From: Rhodocaloribacter litoris
GTDB lineage: Bacteria > Bacteroidota > Rhodothermia > Rhodothermales > ISCAR-4553
Length of the DNA: 64,000 bases
Assembly: GCF_011682235.2 (NCBI RefSeq)
Contig: NZ_CP076718.1
Span: forward strand, 1,279,519 to 1,343,518
Direction: 5' to 3'
Shown: positions 1 to 9,333 of the stretch, piece after piece
Layout of the letters: each line of letters opens with the position of its first letter
How positions within the stretch are numbered: position 1 is the first letter of the stretch
The notes under the pieces: model-generated
The model's database searches: none
What the model was told of the DNA's origin: nothing
Seen by the model: the letters and a program-made list of their open reading frames with translations, nothing else
Made by a program: the position numbers and the translations under genes

Positions 1-139
1 GGCGGTCGTCGTAGGCAAAGGCCGCGTGGTCGACGTCCACCTGCACGGGCCGCCGCTCCTGCGCCAGGGTCGTGGCAGGTTGCCAGCTCAGGCAGCCGAC
101 CAGGATGCCACACCGGAGTATCGTAGCAAGGTATCTCAT
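1..139 (-). CDS. Secreted protein, N-terminal fragment (possibly GWxTD family)
   Basis: Only the first 46 codons are inside the window. On the minus strand an ATG at 139 opens a frame beginning MRYLATILRCG, followed by a hydrophobic stretch and a likely signal-peptidase site after TTLAQ. The mature start reads VDVDHAAFAYDDR. A beginning of this kind (a short strand followed by an aromatic residue and acidic residues) resembles GWxTD-domain secreted proteins of the Rhodothermales, but too little is visible to prove it. It is transcribed away from the giant surface protein gene, so the roughly 226 bp between the two probably holds both promoters. Export is well supported; the family is a guess. 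Confidence 0.5.
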   Translation of the reverse strand, partial: MRYLATILRCGILVGCLSWQPATTLAQERRPVQVDVDHAAFAYDDR

Positions 140-365
140 CTCGGATAGGGGAATAGCCCGCGGGAATCGTTCCTCATACGACCCGGGACTTTCTCACGTT
201 TCCGCACGAACGCAGTCCTGACCGGATACGGCGGCTTGGGTATGGCCGTTCGCGCTGGTGTAGTCATCCCGTATGGGAACCTGGCGTGCCGTCGGGGCAA
301 AAAAATGGGTTACCTCAAAATCCGGGGGGGCGCACCGCCCCCGCCTCCTGTCCGGCGTACCGTTT

Positions 366-3300
366 ATGAGATTGCTGTCCTGCATGGCCCGGTCCGGTCT
401 GGTGCTCCTGCTCACCATGTTTGCCGGCACGGCATCCTACGGACAGGCCTGCGTGCGCTGGCTCAACGTCACCGACGGCTCGGACCTCAACGACGGCCTC
501 ACCTCAACGACGGCATGGCAATCCTTCGAGTTCGCCTATAAAAATGCACCCGATGGGTGCGTCGTCCGAACGGCCGCCGGCGAATACTTCCAGGGAGACG
601 ACAACGACGGCATCCAGCTCTCGGGGTCGAAGAACCTGATCTTCGAGATCAACACCTTCGGGGGCAGCGACGAGCTGCGTTTCCCGGAAGACGTTTTTAC
701 CCTCAACCTGAGTGCCGGCAAAACCGTCGTCATTCGGGGCGGCACGGCCACCAATCCCACGGTATACTTTGGCGACGGGGTGATCAACGACCCGGTCAAC
801 TTTCCGAGCAACCGGGGCTTTCTCGACACGATCACCATCACCTCGGGCACGCTGGACATCCAGGTGCCGGTGACGATCGACGCCTTCGTGACGACGATCA
901 ACCGCAACACGGCCGGCAGCTTCATCGCCGGCAACGTCACCTATGCCCCGCTCAACCGGGCGATCAACATCACGGGCAGTGTATCGGCCACAGCCGGCGC
1001 CGAACTGCCGCCGGCCCTGGCGGCCGGCACGGTCACGATCAGCACCACGGCCGGCACTTACACTTCGAACAAGAGCCATACCCTGAGCGATGGCGGCACG
1101 CTACAACTGACCGGTGCCGGCCATGTCGTCTTCGCGTCGGTCTTCACCGTGACTTCGGGCGGGACGGCGGCCATCCTCAACACCGGCCCGGGGACCCTGG
1201 CCTTCAACGGTGGCCTCGTCGTCAATGCCACCGGCAGCGTCGGTAACCTCATTGCCAACCTGTCGACGGGTTCCATCTCGATGGCAAGCACGACGTTCAA
1301 CCACCAGGGCGCCGCCAACGGCACCGGCGGAGACCACTTTACGGCGACGATCCTGAACGGCGGCACCGGCACGATCACGACGGGCCGGCTGACCGACAAC
1401 CCCAATACCGATCCCGGCGAGGGAGACCGGGTGCTGGTCACGACGAACAACGTCGCCGCGGGCACCTTCAACGTCGGCGGGGGGCCTTCGGTCATCCGCG
1501 GCGATCTGCTCAACGCCGGCACCTTCAACCTGCTGGGCGACGTGCTCCTGACCGGCAACCTGGTCAACCCCCCCGGCGCCACGATCAACACCAACACGTT
1601 CACCCTCTCGCTGGCGGGGGGGCGGCTCTACGACAACGACGGGGACATCACCGGCAACGGCACGGTGGAGCTCCAGGCAACCGCAACACTCGGGGCCAAC
1701 CCCGGCACGGGCGGCAGGCTGCCGAACGTGTACGTCTCCGGCGGCCATGCCACCCTCGACGCGCTGGAGATCACCGGCAGCCTGACCATCGACAGTGCCG
1801 GCAGCAACAACACCGTCAAGACGACCAGCGGCATCACCGGTGACCTCACGATCACGAACGCCGGCTCGGTGACCGTCAGCGGGCCCTCCATCGGCGGCAA
1901 CACCAGCGTGGCCGCCGGCACGGTCACCATCGAGGCCACCACCTTTGGAGGCAACGTCTCGACCAGCGGCAGCGGCACGCTCACCCTGAACGCCGGCGCG
2001 CCCCTCACCATCGCCGGCAACCTGACAGCCGGAAGCAGCGGCCAGTTGACGCACACCCCCGGAACGGCGACGACCATCAGCGGCAACCTGAACCTGCACA
2101 GCGGCACGCTGCTGATGAACGACAGCATCACCGTCAACGGCAACCTCACCCAGACCGGCGGCACGCTCAACTTCAACACCACGGCCCATACCCTGACCCT
2201 GAAGGGGCACTTCACCCGCACCGGGGGCACCGTCCTCCGCGGCAACGGCACGCTGCGCTTCACCGGAGGACAAACCCAGACCCTTCAGGGCGGTCCGAAC
2301 CTCATCCTCTGGACCGTCGAAGTCCTGGAGCCGGGCACCCGGGTCGTTCTCCAGGACGGCTCGCTCGACATCGAGCAGGGCTTCACCATCGGCTCCGGAG
2401 CCAGCGTGGACCTCGGCACCCGGGCCGTCCGCCTCGCCGGCCAGAACGCGGTGATGACCAACGACGGCTCGTACACGGCCGCTCCCGACGGGGCGGTGGT
2501 CTTCGGCTGTACGGAAACGGTGGCCGGTGCCGGCAACTGCGCAGCGACCCTGCTCAACCAGCGCCTGCGGGGCAACGGGCTCTATGGCAACCTCAAGATC
2601 CTTCAGGTCGAGGATGCCGCCAACGTGCGGATCGATCCGGACCCCGGCCACGCCGTGGTGATGTCCGGGATCCTGACGTTTCAGGTGGGCGGCATCGACC
2701 TCAATGGCCGGCACTTCGACCTCTCCAGCGCCGGCGGCACGCCCCTGATCCGCCGGAATCTGGGGAATGCCGTCGGGCCCGATGCCCGGCCCGACGGCAG
2801 CGACGGCGGCTGGTTCACCGACCCGACCGGACAGGGAACCTTCAACGCATCGGGCATCGCCTACGACATCGAGTACTTCGGCACGCTCACTGCCGACGTC
2901 ACCGTGAGCGCCATCCCTTTCGGTATCTGGGCGGGCACGAACGTCCGTAACGTCTCCGTCATAACGACGGGCCCCTTCTCGGTCCTGCTCAATGCGAACC
3001 ATTCGTTTGCCGGCTCCCTCACCGTTGCCGCCACCGCCACCCTCGACCTGAACGGATTCACCCTGACCTCGACGGGCACGAACGTAACCCACCTGGTCGC
3101 CGGCACCATCACGGGCGACCAGGGAATGACCATCTCCGGTTCGGGCTCGCTCGGCGGCGGCGGCACCATCAGTTCCCTGACCATCAACACACCGCCGGGC
3201 TCCACCTTTACGGTCAAAACCCTGCGCCATCTCCACCACCTGAACGTGAACTCGGGCCGGGTGAGCCTCGGCTTCGACCCCGAGACGGACAACCCGGCCA

Positions 3301-6300
3301 GCCCCGGAAACATCGACCGATACAACCAGACCGGCGGAGACGTCACGCTGACGACAGCGGTCGACATCGGTGAAAAGGTATCATCCGGTGTGTTCAACCT
3401 TACCGGCGGTACCTTCAACAATGCCAGCTTCGACGTCAACCTGTACAACACGGCCCTGACTTCGGACGACCCGGCTTCTTTCGTGGATGGCGGCACGGGG
3501 GCTTTCATCTACCGCAACGCAGGAACCCTCAACAACAACCTCGACGGCGACGTCCTGATGACCCTGCCCCCCCGCCTGGTCATTCAGGCCGGGGCCGGGG
3601 CGGTTACGCTCACGGGCAACGCCGGCGTCACGAACGCCCTCATCCACACCACGGGCAACCTGGACCTCAACGGCCACAGCTTCTTCCACCGGGGAACCAC
3701 CTGGCACTACGAAGCTTCCGCCGACAACTACGGGACGGCCGGCACGTTCGTCATCAACGGAGCCGTCACGGCCCTCCTCAACAAGGACGTCACCCTCCCC
3801 GGCCTGACAAAGAACAGCACGGAAACCTTCACCCTGACCGGACCGGCCGGCCGGCTTACGGTCGCCACGCGATTGACCCTCAACAACGGCACGATCAACC
3901 AGGGGAACATCGACCTGGTGCTTTCCGGCTCCGGAACCGTGTTCGACTACAACGGCGGCACCCTGGCTTCGACCGGCGGGCGGCTCGTCTTCGATGCCGG
4001 TACGGCCCAGACGATGACCTTTGCCGCCGGGCTCGACATCCCTCACCTCCACCTGAAAAACGACCTGACGGCCGACGGCGACCGGGGCAGTGAGGTCTTC
4101 AACGTGTCCGGAACCTTCACCTTCGGGGAAAACGACAGCGACCTCCTCTTTGCCGACGCCAATACCAACATCTCGTTCTCGGAGGGTGCCGTCATCAAGC
4201 GCAACGGGCCGGGAACGATCGTGGACAACACCGGGCCCCGCCCCAGGATTCCCCGTTTCCCCGATACCGGCCTCGTCGACGTGTGGTACCTCGCTCCCGT
4301 CACCACGGACACCGAACTGCCGTCCGAGAGGCTCGGAACGCTCCGCATCGACCCCGGAACCGGCCATGTGCTGCTCGACAAGGCCGTCACGGTGGGCGTC
4401 GCCCTCGAACTGCTTTCGGGCAACCTGAACACGAACGACAGCAACACCATCACCATGGCAGAAGGTGGTACGGTGCTGCGAGCCCGGGGTACGCTCAACG
4501 ACGACAACGGCAACGGCCTCTCCGACGCCGAAGACGGCTCCGGAAACGGCACCAACATTCAGGGGACGAGCTACACGCTGGTCTACGACGTCAGCGGTGG
4601 GGATATCGTCACCCAGTCGGGTGAATATCCGGAGGGTCCCGCCATTGCCCTGCAGGTCGTCGGGGCGGGGCACACGTTGACGCTGCACGCCGGCCGGCGT
4701 GCGGCCTCGCTCGAGGTGACGTGGTCCGAAACGATGACCGGCACCGCCCCCCTCTTCGATCTGAACGGCTTCGACCTGACCGTAACCGGCGCAGCGACTG
4801 TCACAGGACCGGCCGGTGCCGGCTCGTCCGGGACCCTGGTCAACACGCGCAACGACCGCACCTCCACCCTCCATGTCGGCGGAAACCTGACCGTCGGCGC
4901 CGGCACCGCCATCGGTTCACCCGACGACCCGGAGCCGAACGGCATCGTGTCGGTAAATGCGACCGGAGACGTGATCCTCCAGGGGGACTACCATGGCGGC
5001 ACGATCAGCGTGGCCGGCAAACTCATCCTCGGCGGCAGGCTCCACGGCGCGCTCGTCGCCGCCGGGGACGTAGAGCTGACCACGGGCGTGCTCAACGCCA
5101 CCTCGATCACGTTCAACGGCTTCCGCCAGCAACTCACCCTCAACGGCGACGTGACCGCGGATACGATCACGCTGGCCCAGTCGCCGGATGCGGAGGGCAA
5201 CCAGCCGTACGTCATGCTGGCCACGCACCGTGCCGACGTCATCGCGGTCGGCACCGTGCTCAATCTGAACGGCGGTCTGTTCATCACGGGCCCGAACAAC
5301 CGCATCCTGTTGCCGACGCCCACCAGCGCCCAGGGCTTCACGCGCAACCCGCCTGCGGGTGTGCAGAGCCACGTCGTGGGTAATGTGAGCATCTTCGTTC
5401 CGGCCGGCACGCCGGGATCGGCTACCGCGGGCAATGGCCGCTTCGAGTACCCGGTCGGCAGCATGGCGGCTTACCGGATGGCCGCCATCACGTTCGAGGA
5501 CGACGACCCGGCCATCACGGGCGCCACCATCACGGTGCGTCACGTGGATCAGCGCCCGGAGGGGCTCGTCGGCTTCCCGATCCACACGAACGGGCAGGTG
5601 ATCTCCGGCACGGCCGACTTCTACTGGCTGATCACGTCTTCGGTGGGCTTCGGCACCACCCAGGCATTCAACCTCGAGTTCCTGGCGGAAGGATTCACCG
5701 GCTACGACGACGTCCGCACGCTCCGGATCGTGCGTCGCCTCGCCCGCGACGTGGTCAACCCGTGGACGTTGCAAGAGGGCACCTACGACAACTTCAACAC
5801 GGGCCCGTCGGATACGGACCCGCTCGTGCGGGTAACCGGTACGCAGGGGGGCCTCGTGCCACAGGGGGCGCTCTTCAGCTTCGGGATCGAAGAGGTTCCC
5901 GGCCTGGCGTTTCTCCAGGTCATCCACGCCGCCGCTCACCCCGACCTCGCCGAGATCGACATCTACCTCGGCGACGACCTGGCCCTGAACGACTTCGCCT
6001 ATCGCCATGCCACACCGGTCTTCGCACTCGACGTCTCGAACAGAAGCACCGGCCCCCTGGCCACGTTCCACATCGGCGTGGCACCGGGCAACAGCACCGG
6101 CGCGGCCGACACCCTCCTGACCCGGCGCGTCGAACTGGCCGAAGGCCAGACCAGCCCCCTGCTCCTCCTCGACGACGGTGGCGGGAGCATCCGGCTGCTC
6201 CAGGCCGATGCCGTGCGGACGCGCGCCGCCGACCCGACGAGCGTCGACCTGCTCCTGGTGCACGGGGTCTCCGATGCACCGGCCGTCGACGTACGCCTCT

Positions 6301-6902
6301 TTCAGGGCTCGTCCGGACAGGGCCCGCTCGTGCTCGCCGGCCTTGACTTCACCGAGGATCTCGTCCATTATCGCTCGCTCGACCCCCAGGTGTACACGCT
6401 CGAATTCCTGGAAACCGGTACCACGGAACAGGTCTTCGCCTCCCGAATCGATCTGAGCGGCCTCGATGGCGAAGCCGTCCTGGCCATCGCCCACGGGCTG
6501 CTCGACCCGCCGGTCGGGCGTGAAGGCTCCCGGGGTGCCAACGTGATGGTCGTCACCCTCGCGGGGGAGGTCCGCGTCGGCACGGTCGTCACGGCCGGCG
6601 AAAGGGAAACGACCGACATCCCGGCCCGCTTCAGCCTCAAGGGCAACTTCCCGAACCCCTTCAACACCGGCACCACGATCCTGTTTGACCTGCCCGAGAC
6701 GGCCGAAGTCTCCATCCAGGTCTTCGACGTGCTGGGTCGCCAGGTGCTGGCACTGCCCGGGCAAACGGTTGAGGCGGGGGCCAGGCGTTCGATCCAGCTC
6801 CAGGCGACGAACCTCGCCTCGGGCACCTACCTCTACCGGCTGCAGGCCGTCAGCCCGAACAACACCTGGGTCCGCGCCGGCAAGATGACGCTACTCAAGT
6901 AA
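366..6902 (+). CDS. Giant secreted surface protein with DUF4397-like domains and C-terminal sorting domain
   Basis: About 2178 residues from the ATG at 366. The frame is open further upstream (ATG at 273), but only the 366 start puts a signal peptide at the N-terminus (MRLLSCMARSGLVLLL, ending near SYGQA). Residues roughly 40-1700 are a low-complexity, Gly/Thr/Asn-rich series of short beta repeats (recurring GNLT, GGTL, TITG units), as expected of a right-handed beta-helix adhesin or autotransporter-like passenger. Two regions near residues 1847-1910 and 1958-2040 (VIHAAAHPDLAEIDIY and LVHGVSDAPAVDVRLF) match the DUF4397 pattern. The last 90 residues begin GNFPNPFN, contain VFDVLGRQV and end with a Lys, which is the C-terminal sorting domain (T9SS type A-like) of Bacteroidota/Rhodothermota secreted proteins. 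It is probably cell-surface anchored or released. The ligand is unknown. Confidence 0.85.
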   Translation: MRLLSCMARSGLVLLLTMFAGTASYGQACVRWLNVTDGSDLNDGLTSTTAWQSFEFAYKNAPDGCVVRTAAGEYFQGDDNDGIQLSGSKNLIFEINTFGGSDELRFPEDVFTLNLSAGKTVVIRGGTATNPTVYFGDGVINDPVNFPSNRGFLDTITITSGTLDIQVPVTIDAFVTTINRNTAGSFIAGNVTYAPLNRAINITGSVSATAGAELPPALAAGTVTISTTAGTYTSNKSHTLSDGGTLQLTGAGHVVFASVFTVTSGGTAAILNTGPGTLAFNGGLVVNATGSVGNLIANLSTGSISMASTTFNHQGAANGTGGDHFTATILNGGTGTITTGRLTDNPNTDPGEGDRVLVTTNNVAAGTFNVGGGPSVIRGDLLNAGTFNLLGDVLLTGNLVNPPGATINTNTFTLSLAGGRLYDNDGDITGNGTVELQATATLGANPGTGGRLPNVYVSGGHATLDALEITGSLTIDSAGSNNTVKTTSGITGDLTITNAGSVTVSGPSIGGNTSVAAGTVTIEATTFGGNVSTSGSGTLTLNAGAPLTIAGNLTAGSSGQLTHTPGTATTISGNLNLHSGTLLMNDSITVNGNLTQTGGTLNFNTTAHTLTLKGHFTRTGGTVLRGNGTLRFTGGQTQTLQGGPNLILWTVEVLEPGTRVVLQDGSLDIEQGFTIGSGASVDLGTRAVRLAGQNAVMTNDGSYTAAPDGAVVFGCTETVAGAGNCAATLLNQRLRGNGLYGNLKILQVEDAANVRIDPDPGHAVVMSGILTFQVGGIDLNGRHFDLSSAGGTPLIRRNLGNAVGPDARPDGSDGGWFTDPTGQGTFNASGIAYDIEYFGTLTADVTVSAIPFGIWAGTNVRNVSVITTGPFSVLLNANHSFAGSLTVAATATLDLNGFTLTSTGTNVTHLVAGTITGDQGMTISGSGSLGGGGTISSLTINTPPGSTFTVKTLRHLHHLNVNSGRVSLGFDPETDNPASPGNIDRYNQTGGDVTLTTAVDIGEKVSSGVFNLTGGTFNNASFDVNLYNTALTSDDPASFVDGGTGAFIYRNAGTLNNNLDGDVLMTLPPRLVIQAGAGAVTLTGNAGVTNALIHTTGNLDLNGHSFFHRGTTWHYEASADNYGTAGTFVINGAVTALLNKDVTLPGLTKNSTETFTLTGPAGRLTVATRLTLNNGTINQGNIDLVLSGSGTVFDYNGGTLASTGGRLVFDAGTAQTMTFAAGLDIPHLHLKNDLTADGDRGSEVFNVSGTFTFGENDSDLLFADANTNISFSEGAVIKRNGPGTIVDNTGPRPRIPRFPDTGLVDVWYLAPVTTDTELPSERLGTLRIDPGTGHVLLDKAVTVGVALELLSGNLNTNDSNTITMAEGGTVLRARGTLNDDNGNGLSDAEDGSGNGTNIQGTSYTLVYDVSGGDIVTQSGEYPEGPAIALQVVGAGHTLTLHAGRRAASLEVTWSETMTGTAPLFDLNGFDLTVTGAATVTGPAGAGSSGTLVNTRNDRTSTLHVGGNLTVGAGTAIGSPDDPEPNGIVSVNATGDVILQGDYHGGTISVAGKLILGGRLHGALVAAGDVELTTGVLNATSITFNGFRQQLTLNGDVTADTITLAQSPDAEGNQPYVMLATHRADVIAVGTVLNLNGGLFITGPNNRILLPTPTSAQGFTRNPPAGVQSHVVGNVSIFVPAGTPGSATAGNGRFEYPVGSMAAYRMAAITFEDDDPAITGATITVRHVDQRPEGLVGFPIHTNGQVISGTADFYWLITSSVGFGTTQAFNLEFLAEGFTGYDDVRTLRIVRRLARDVVNPWTLQEGTYDNFNTGPSDTDPLVRVTGTQGGLVPQGALFSFGIEEVPGLAFLQVIHAAAHPDLAEIDIYLGDDLALNDFAYRHATPVFALDVSNRSTGPLATFHIGVAPGNSTGAADTLLTRRVELAEGQTSPLLLLDDGGGSIRLLQADAVRTRAADPTSVDLLLVHGVSDAPAVDVRLFQGSSGQGPLVLAGLDFTEDLVHYRSLDPQVYTLEFLETGTTEQVFASRIDLSGLDGEAVLAIAHGLLDPPVGREGSRGANVMVVTLAGEVRVGTVVTAGERETTDIPARFSLKGNFPNPFNTGTTILFDLPETAEVSIQVFDVLGRQVLALPGQTVEAGARRSIQLQATNLASGTYLYRLQAVSPNNTWVRAGKMTLLK

Positions 6903-6978
6903 TACCTCTGCGCTTTGAACCTCACCGTAGCGTCGACCGGCCGCTCGACGTTACCAGCGGTCCGTCGGTGCGTTCGAT

Positions 6979-7010
6979 GGCCCGGCGTCGTGCCAGGCCG
7001 GGGCCTTTTG
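6979..7010 (+). terminator. Probable intrinsic terminator after the giant surface protein
   Basis: An imperfect GC stem (GGCCCGG pairing with CCGGGGCC around a 12-nt loop) is followed by TTTT, 76 bp after the stop codon and just before the convergent phosphoesterase gene ends. The stem has a bulge, so strength is uncertain. Confidence 0.5.
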
Positions 7011-7014
7011 CACT

Positions 7015-7854
7015 TCAGGGTTCCGGGCCCGCCGCCGCCACGGGGTCCCCTCCTCCCCCCGCCCGCTCGAACCGTACCGTGCCGTCCGTCACAAACCGCC
7101 GCCGTTCCGGTACGTAGCGCCGTTCCTCGATCACGAACGCCTCCGGCGTCACGGAGACGAGGTTGTAAAAGTTCGTATCGCGGTGCCCACGGCGTCCCCG
7201 GTTGCTCGTAGCCGTGCCGGCGCTGGCAATGACGATCCGGTGCTTTCCGGGGACGATATCCAGCGGTTCGATGTGCGAGATGTGCAGGTGACCACAGAGA
7301 ATCAGATCGACGCCGGCCTCGGCCGACGCCGCCAGCGTGCGCCGTGCGCGGCGGGCCACGTCGTGCGGCCCGAGGGCCTGCAGCTTCGTCAGGTGATGAT
7401 GCACGACCAGCACCTTGAAGATCCCGGGGGGCTGCCCGCCAAAAAACGTGCGGATGGCCTTCAGGGCCTCCCCTGTAATCCGCCCGCCCTTGATGGTCAA
7501 CCCGTAGGCCGAGTTGATGCCCAGCACCGCCAGGCCGTCTTTGACGAACGACGGGTTCAGGTCGTCCGAGATGAAGGTGCGGTAGCGATGGAGCGGGTCG
7601 AAGATCCGGGTCCAGGGCCGGTGCCACCAGGCAACGACATCGTGGTTGCCGGGTACCACCAGCGTGGGCGCCTCGAAGGCCTCCAGCATGGCCCGGGCCG
7701 CCTCGAACTGCGCGCGACGGGCCCGCTGGGTCAGGTCTCCGCTGACCGCGACCAGGTCCACCCCTTCCGTGTTGACCTCCCGGACGAGATCCTCCACGAT
7801 GAACGGATGGGCGATGCGACCGAAGTGGATGTCGGAGAGATGCGCAACCTTCAT
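7015..7854 (-). CDS. Calcineurin-like metallophosphoesterase
   Basis: 279 residues. The chosen ATG at 7854 places the first metal-binding motif, LSDIHFG (D-x-H), six residues from the start as usual in this family; the open frame runs further upstream, through a region holding a terminator, and is not needed. The remaining motifs follow in order: GDLTQ (GD), GNHD, HHH near VVHHHL, and GHLH. This is the complete binuclear-metal set of a cytosolic phosphodiesterase or phosphatase resembling 3',5'-cyclic-nucleotide phosphodiesterases (CpdA/Icc). No signal peptide is seen. It lies downstream of the pdh genes on the same strand but is separated from them by a strong terminator, so it is probably transcribed alone. 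The substrate cannot be told from sequence. Confidence 0.85.
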   Translation of the reverse strand: MKVAHLSDIHFGRIAHPFIVEDLVREVNTEGVDLVAVSGDLTQRARRAQFEAARAMLEAFEAPTLVVPGNHDVVAWWHRPWTRIFDPLHRYRTFISDDLNPSFVKDGLAVLGINSAYGLTIKGGRITGEALKAIRTFFGGQPPGIFKVLVVHHHLTKLQALGPHDVARRARRTLAASAEAGVDLILCGHLHISHIEPLDIVPGKHRIVIASAGTATSNRGRRGHRDTNFYNLVSVTPEAFVIEERRYVPERRRFVTDGTVRFERAGGGGDPVAAAGPEP

Positions 7855-7916
7855 GACCTCATGCAGCAGGGGTTCGCCGGCTTGATACCCCGAAGCGGGT
7901 CCATGCGATCCGCACA

Positions 7917-7948
7917 CAAAAGGGCGGCTCCCCGCAGGGGGCCGCCCT
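7917..7948 (-). terminator. Intrinsic terminator of the pdhABC operon
   Basis: Read on the minus strand, a stem of about 12 bp (AGGGCGG paired with CCGCCCT, extended by CTCCCC/GGGG) is followed directly by TTTTGTG. It begins 25 bp after the pdhC stop codon and separates the operon from the phosphoesterase gene. Confidence 0.8.
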
Positions 7949-7972
7949 CGTGCGCCCGGAACGGTCATCGAT

Positions 7973-9277
7973 TCAAAGCAGCAGGTTCAACGGCTCTTCG
8001 AGGTACTGGCGGACCGTCGTCAGGAAGCGGGCCCCTACGGCCCCGTCGACGATGCGATGATCGCACGAGAGGGTCAGCCGCATGCGCCGGCCCGGCACGA
8101 CCTCGCCGTCGCGCACCACGGGCACGTCGCGGATCGCCCCGATGGCCAGGATGCAGGCGTTCGGCGGGTTGATGATGGCGGTGAACTCGTCGATGCCGAA
8201 CATGCCGAGGTTGCTCGTCGTGAACGTGGAGCCCGTGTATTCCTCCGGCTGGAGTTCCCGGTTCCGGGCTTTCTCGGCCAGGCGCCGGGTCTCTTCGGCA
8301 ATCTGCCCCAGCCCTTTCCGGTCGGCGTGGCGGATGACCGGCGTGATCAGGCCCTCGTCGATGGCGACGGCCACGGCCACGTGGATCTCCCGGTGCAGGC
8401 GAATCTCGCCTTCCGCCTCGAGATAGGAGGCGTTGACGTACGGGTGTTGCCGCAGAGCCAGCGCACACGCCTTCGTGACGAGGTCGTTGAACGACACCTT
8501 GCCGCGCCCCTGGGCCTCGGCCAGTTCGTTGAGCTGCTCCCGGAACGCCGTCGCCTTCTCCATGTCGACGTCGACCGTCAGGTAGAAGTGCGGGGCCGTG
8601 AACTTGCTCTGCGCCAGGCGCCGGGCAATGGTCTTGCGCATCTGCGAGATACGCTCCACGTCGTAGGCCGCCGGCATGGCCGGCGCCTCGGCCGGGGCCT
8701 CTGCCGGGGCCGGCTTCGGAGCGGCCTCCGGCACCTCGACCGGCGCACCGGCCAGCAACGCCTCGATGTCGCGTTTGATGATGCGCCCTTCGGGGCCGCT
8801 GCCCCGCACCGTACGCAGGTCAATGCCGTGCTCGCGCGCCATCTTCCGCGCCAGCGGCGAAGCCTTGATGCGTGCCCCTTCCTCCGGCCCGGCGGCCACG
8901 GCCGCCTCCTCCGCCGCACCGTCGCCCGAAGGCGCCTGCCCGGCTTCCGCCTCCACCGCTTCGGCCTTCGTTTCCGGCTCGGGCGCCGCAGAACCGTCGC
9001 CTCCGCCGTATTTCGCCAGCACCTCGGAAATGTCCTCGCCTTCCTCCCCCAGCACGGCGATGAGGCCGCCGATGGGCACGGCCTCCCCCTCCTGAATCAC
9101 CTTCTTGAGCAACACCCCGTCGTCATAGACTTCGAGGTCCATCGTCGCCTTGTCGGTCTCCACCTGGGCAATCACGTCGCCCGCCGAAACCGACGCGCCT
9201 TCTTCGACCAGCCAGCTGACGAGCACCCCCTCTTCCATGGTGTCGCTCATCTTCGGCATCTCAACAGGAATAGCCAT
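7973..9277 (-). CDS. pdhC: Pyruvate dehydrogenase complex E2, dihydrolipoamide acetyltransferase
   Basis: 434 residues, the acetyltransferase core of the pyruvate dehydrogenase complex; it transfers the acetyl group from lipoamide to CoA. Residues 1-80 form one lipoyl domain, with the lipoylated lysine in ETDKATMDLE. A Pro/Ala/Glu-rich linker follows, then the peripheral-subunit-binding domain (near IKASPLARKMAREHGIDL ... GPEGRIIKRDI, about 135-170). A second linker leads to the catalytic domain, which ends with the active-site motif SCDHRIVDGAVGA. It is the third gene of pdhA-pdhB-pdhC, 56 bp after pdhB, and closes the operon before a strong terminator. The SCDHR-x-DG motif and the E1 alpha/beta neighbours favour pyruvate over 2-oxoglutarate as substrate. 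The E3 gene is not in the window. Confidence 0.95.
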   Translation of the reverse strand: MAIPVEMPKMSDTMEEGVLVSWLVEEGASVSAGDVIAQVETDKATMDLEVYDDGVLLKKVIQEGEAVPIGGLIAVLGEEGEDISEVLAKYGGGDGSAAPEPETKAEAVEAEAGQAPSGDGAAEEAAVAAGPEEGARIKASPLARKMAREHGIDLRTVRGSGPEGRIIKRDIEALLAGAPVEVPEAAPKPAPAEAPAEAPAMPAAYDVERISQMRKTIARRLAQSKFTAPHFYLTVDVDMEKATAFREQLNELAEAQGRGKVSFNDLVTKACALALRQHPYVNASYLEAEGEIRLHREIHVAVAVAIDEGLITPVIRHADRKGLGQIAEETRRLAEKARNRELQPEEYTGSTFTTSNLGMFGIDEFTAIINPPNACILAIGAIRDVPVVRDGEVVPGRRMRLTLSCDHRIVDGAVGARFLTTVRQYLEEPLNLLL

Positions 9278-9333
9278 ATCTCGATCTTCGATGCTAAAGG
9301 TTCGATCCCGGATTGCACACGGCGTGCCGCCGG

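Noticed and set aside
1101..3239. Long open frame on the minus strand inside the giant surface protein gene (also 4917-6764).
   Set aside because: Low-complexity Gly/Arg/Asp-rich translation with no domain; a GC-bias shadow of the repeat-rich plus-strand gene.
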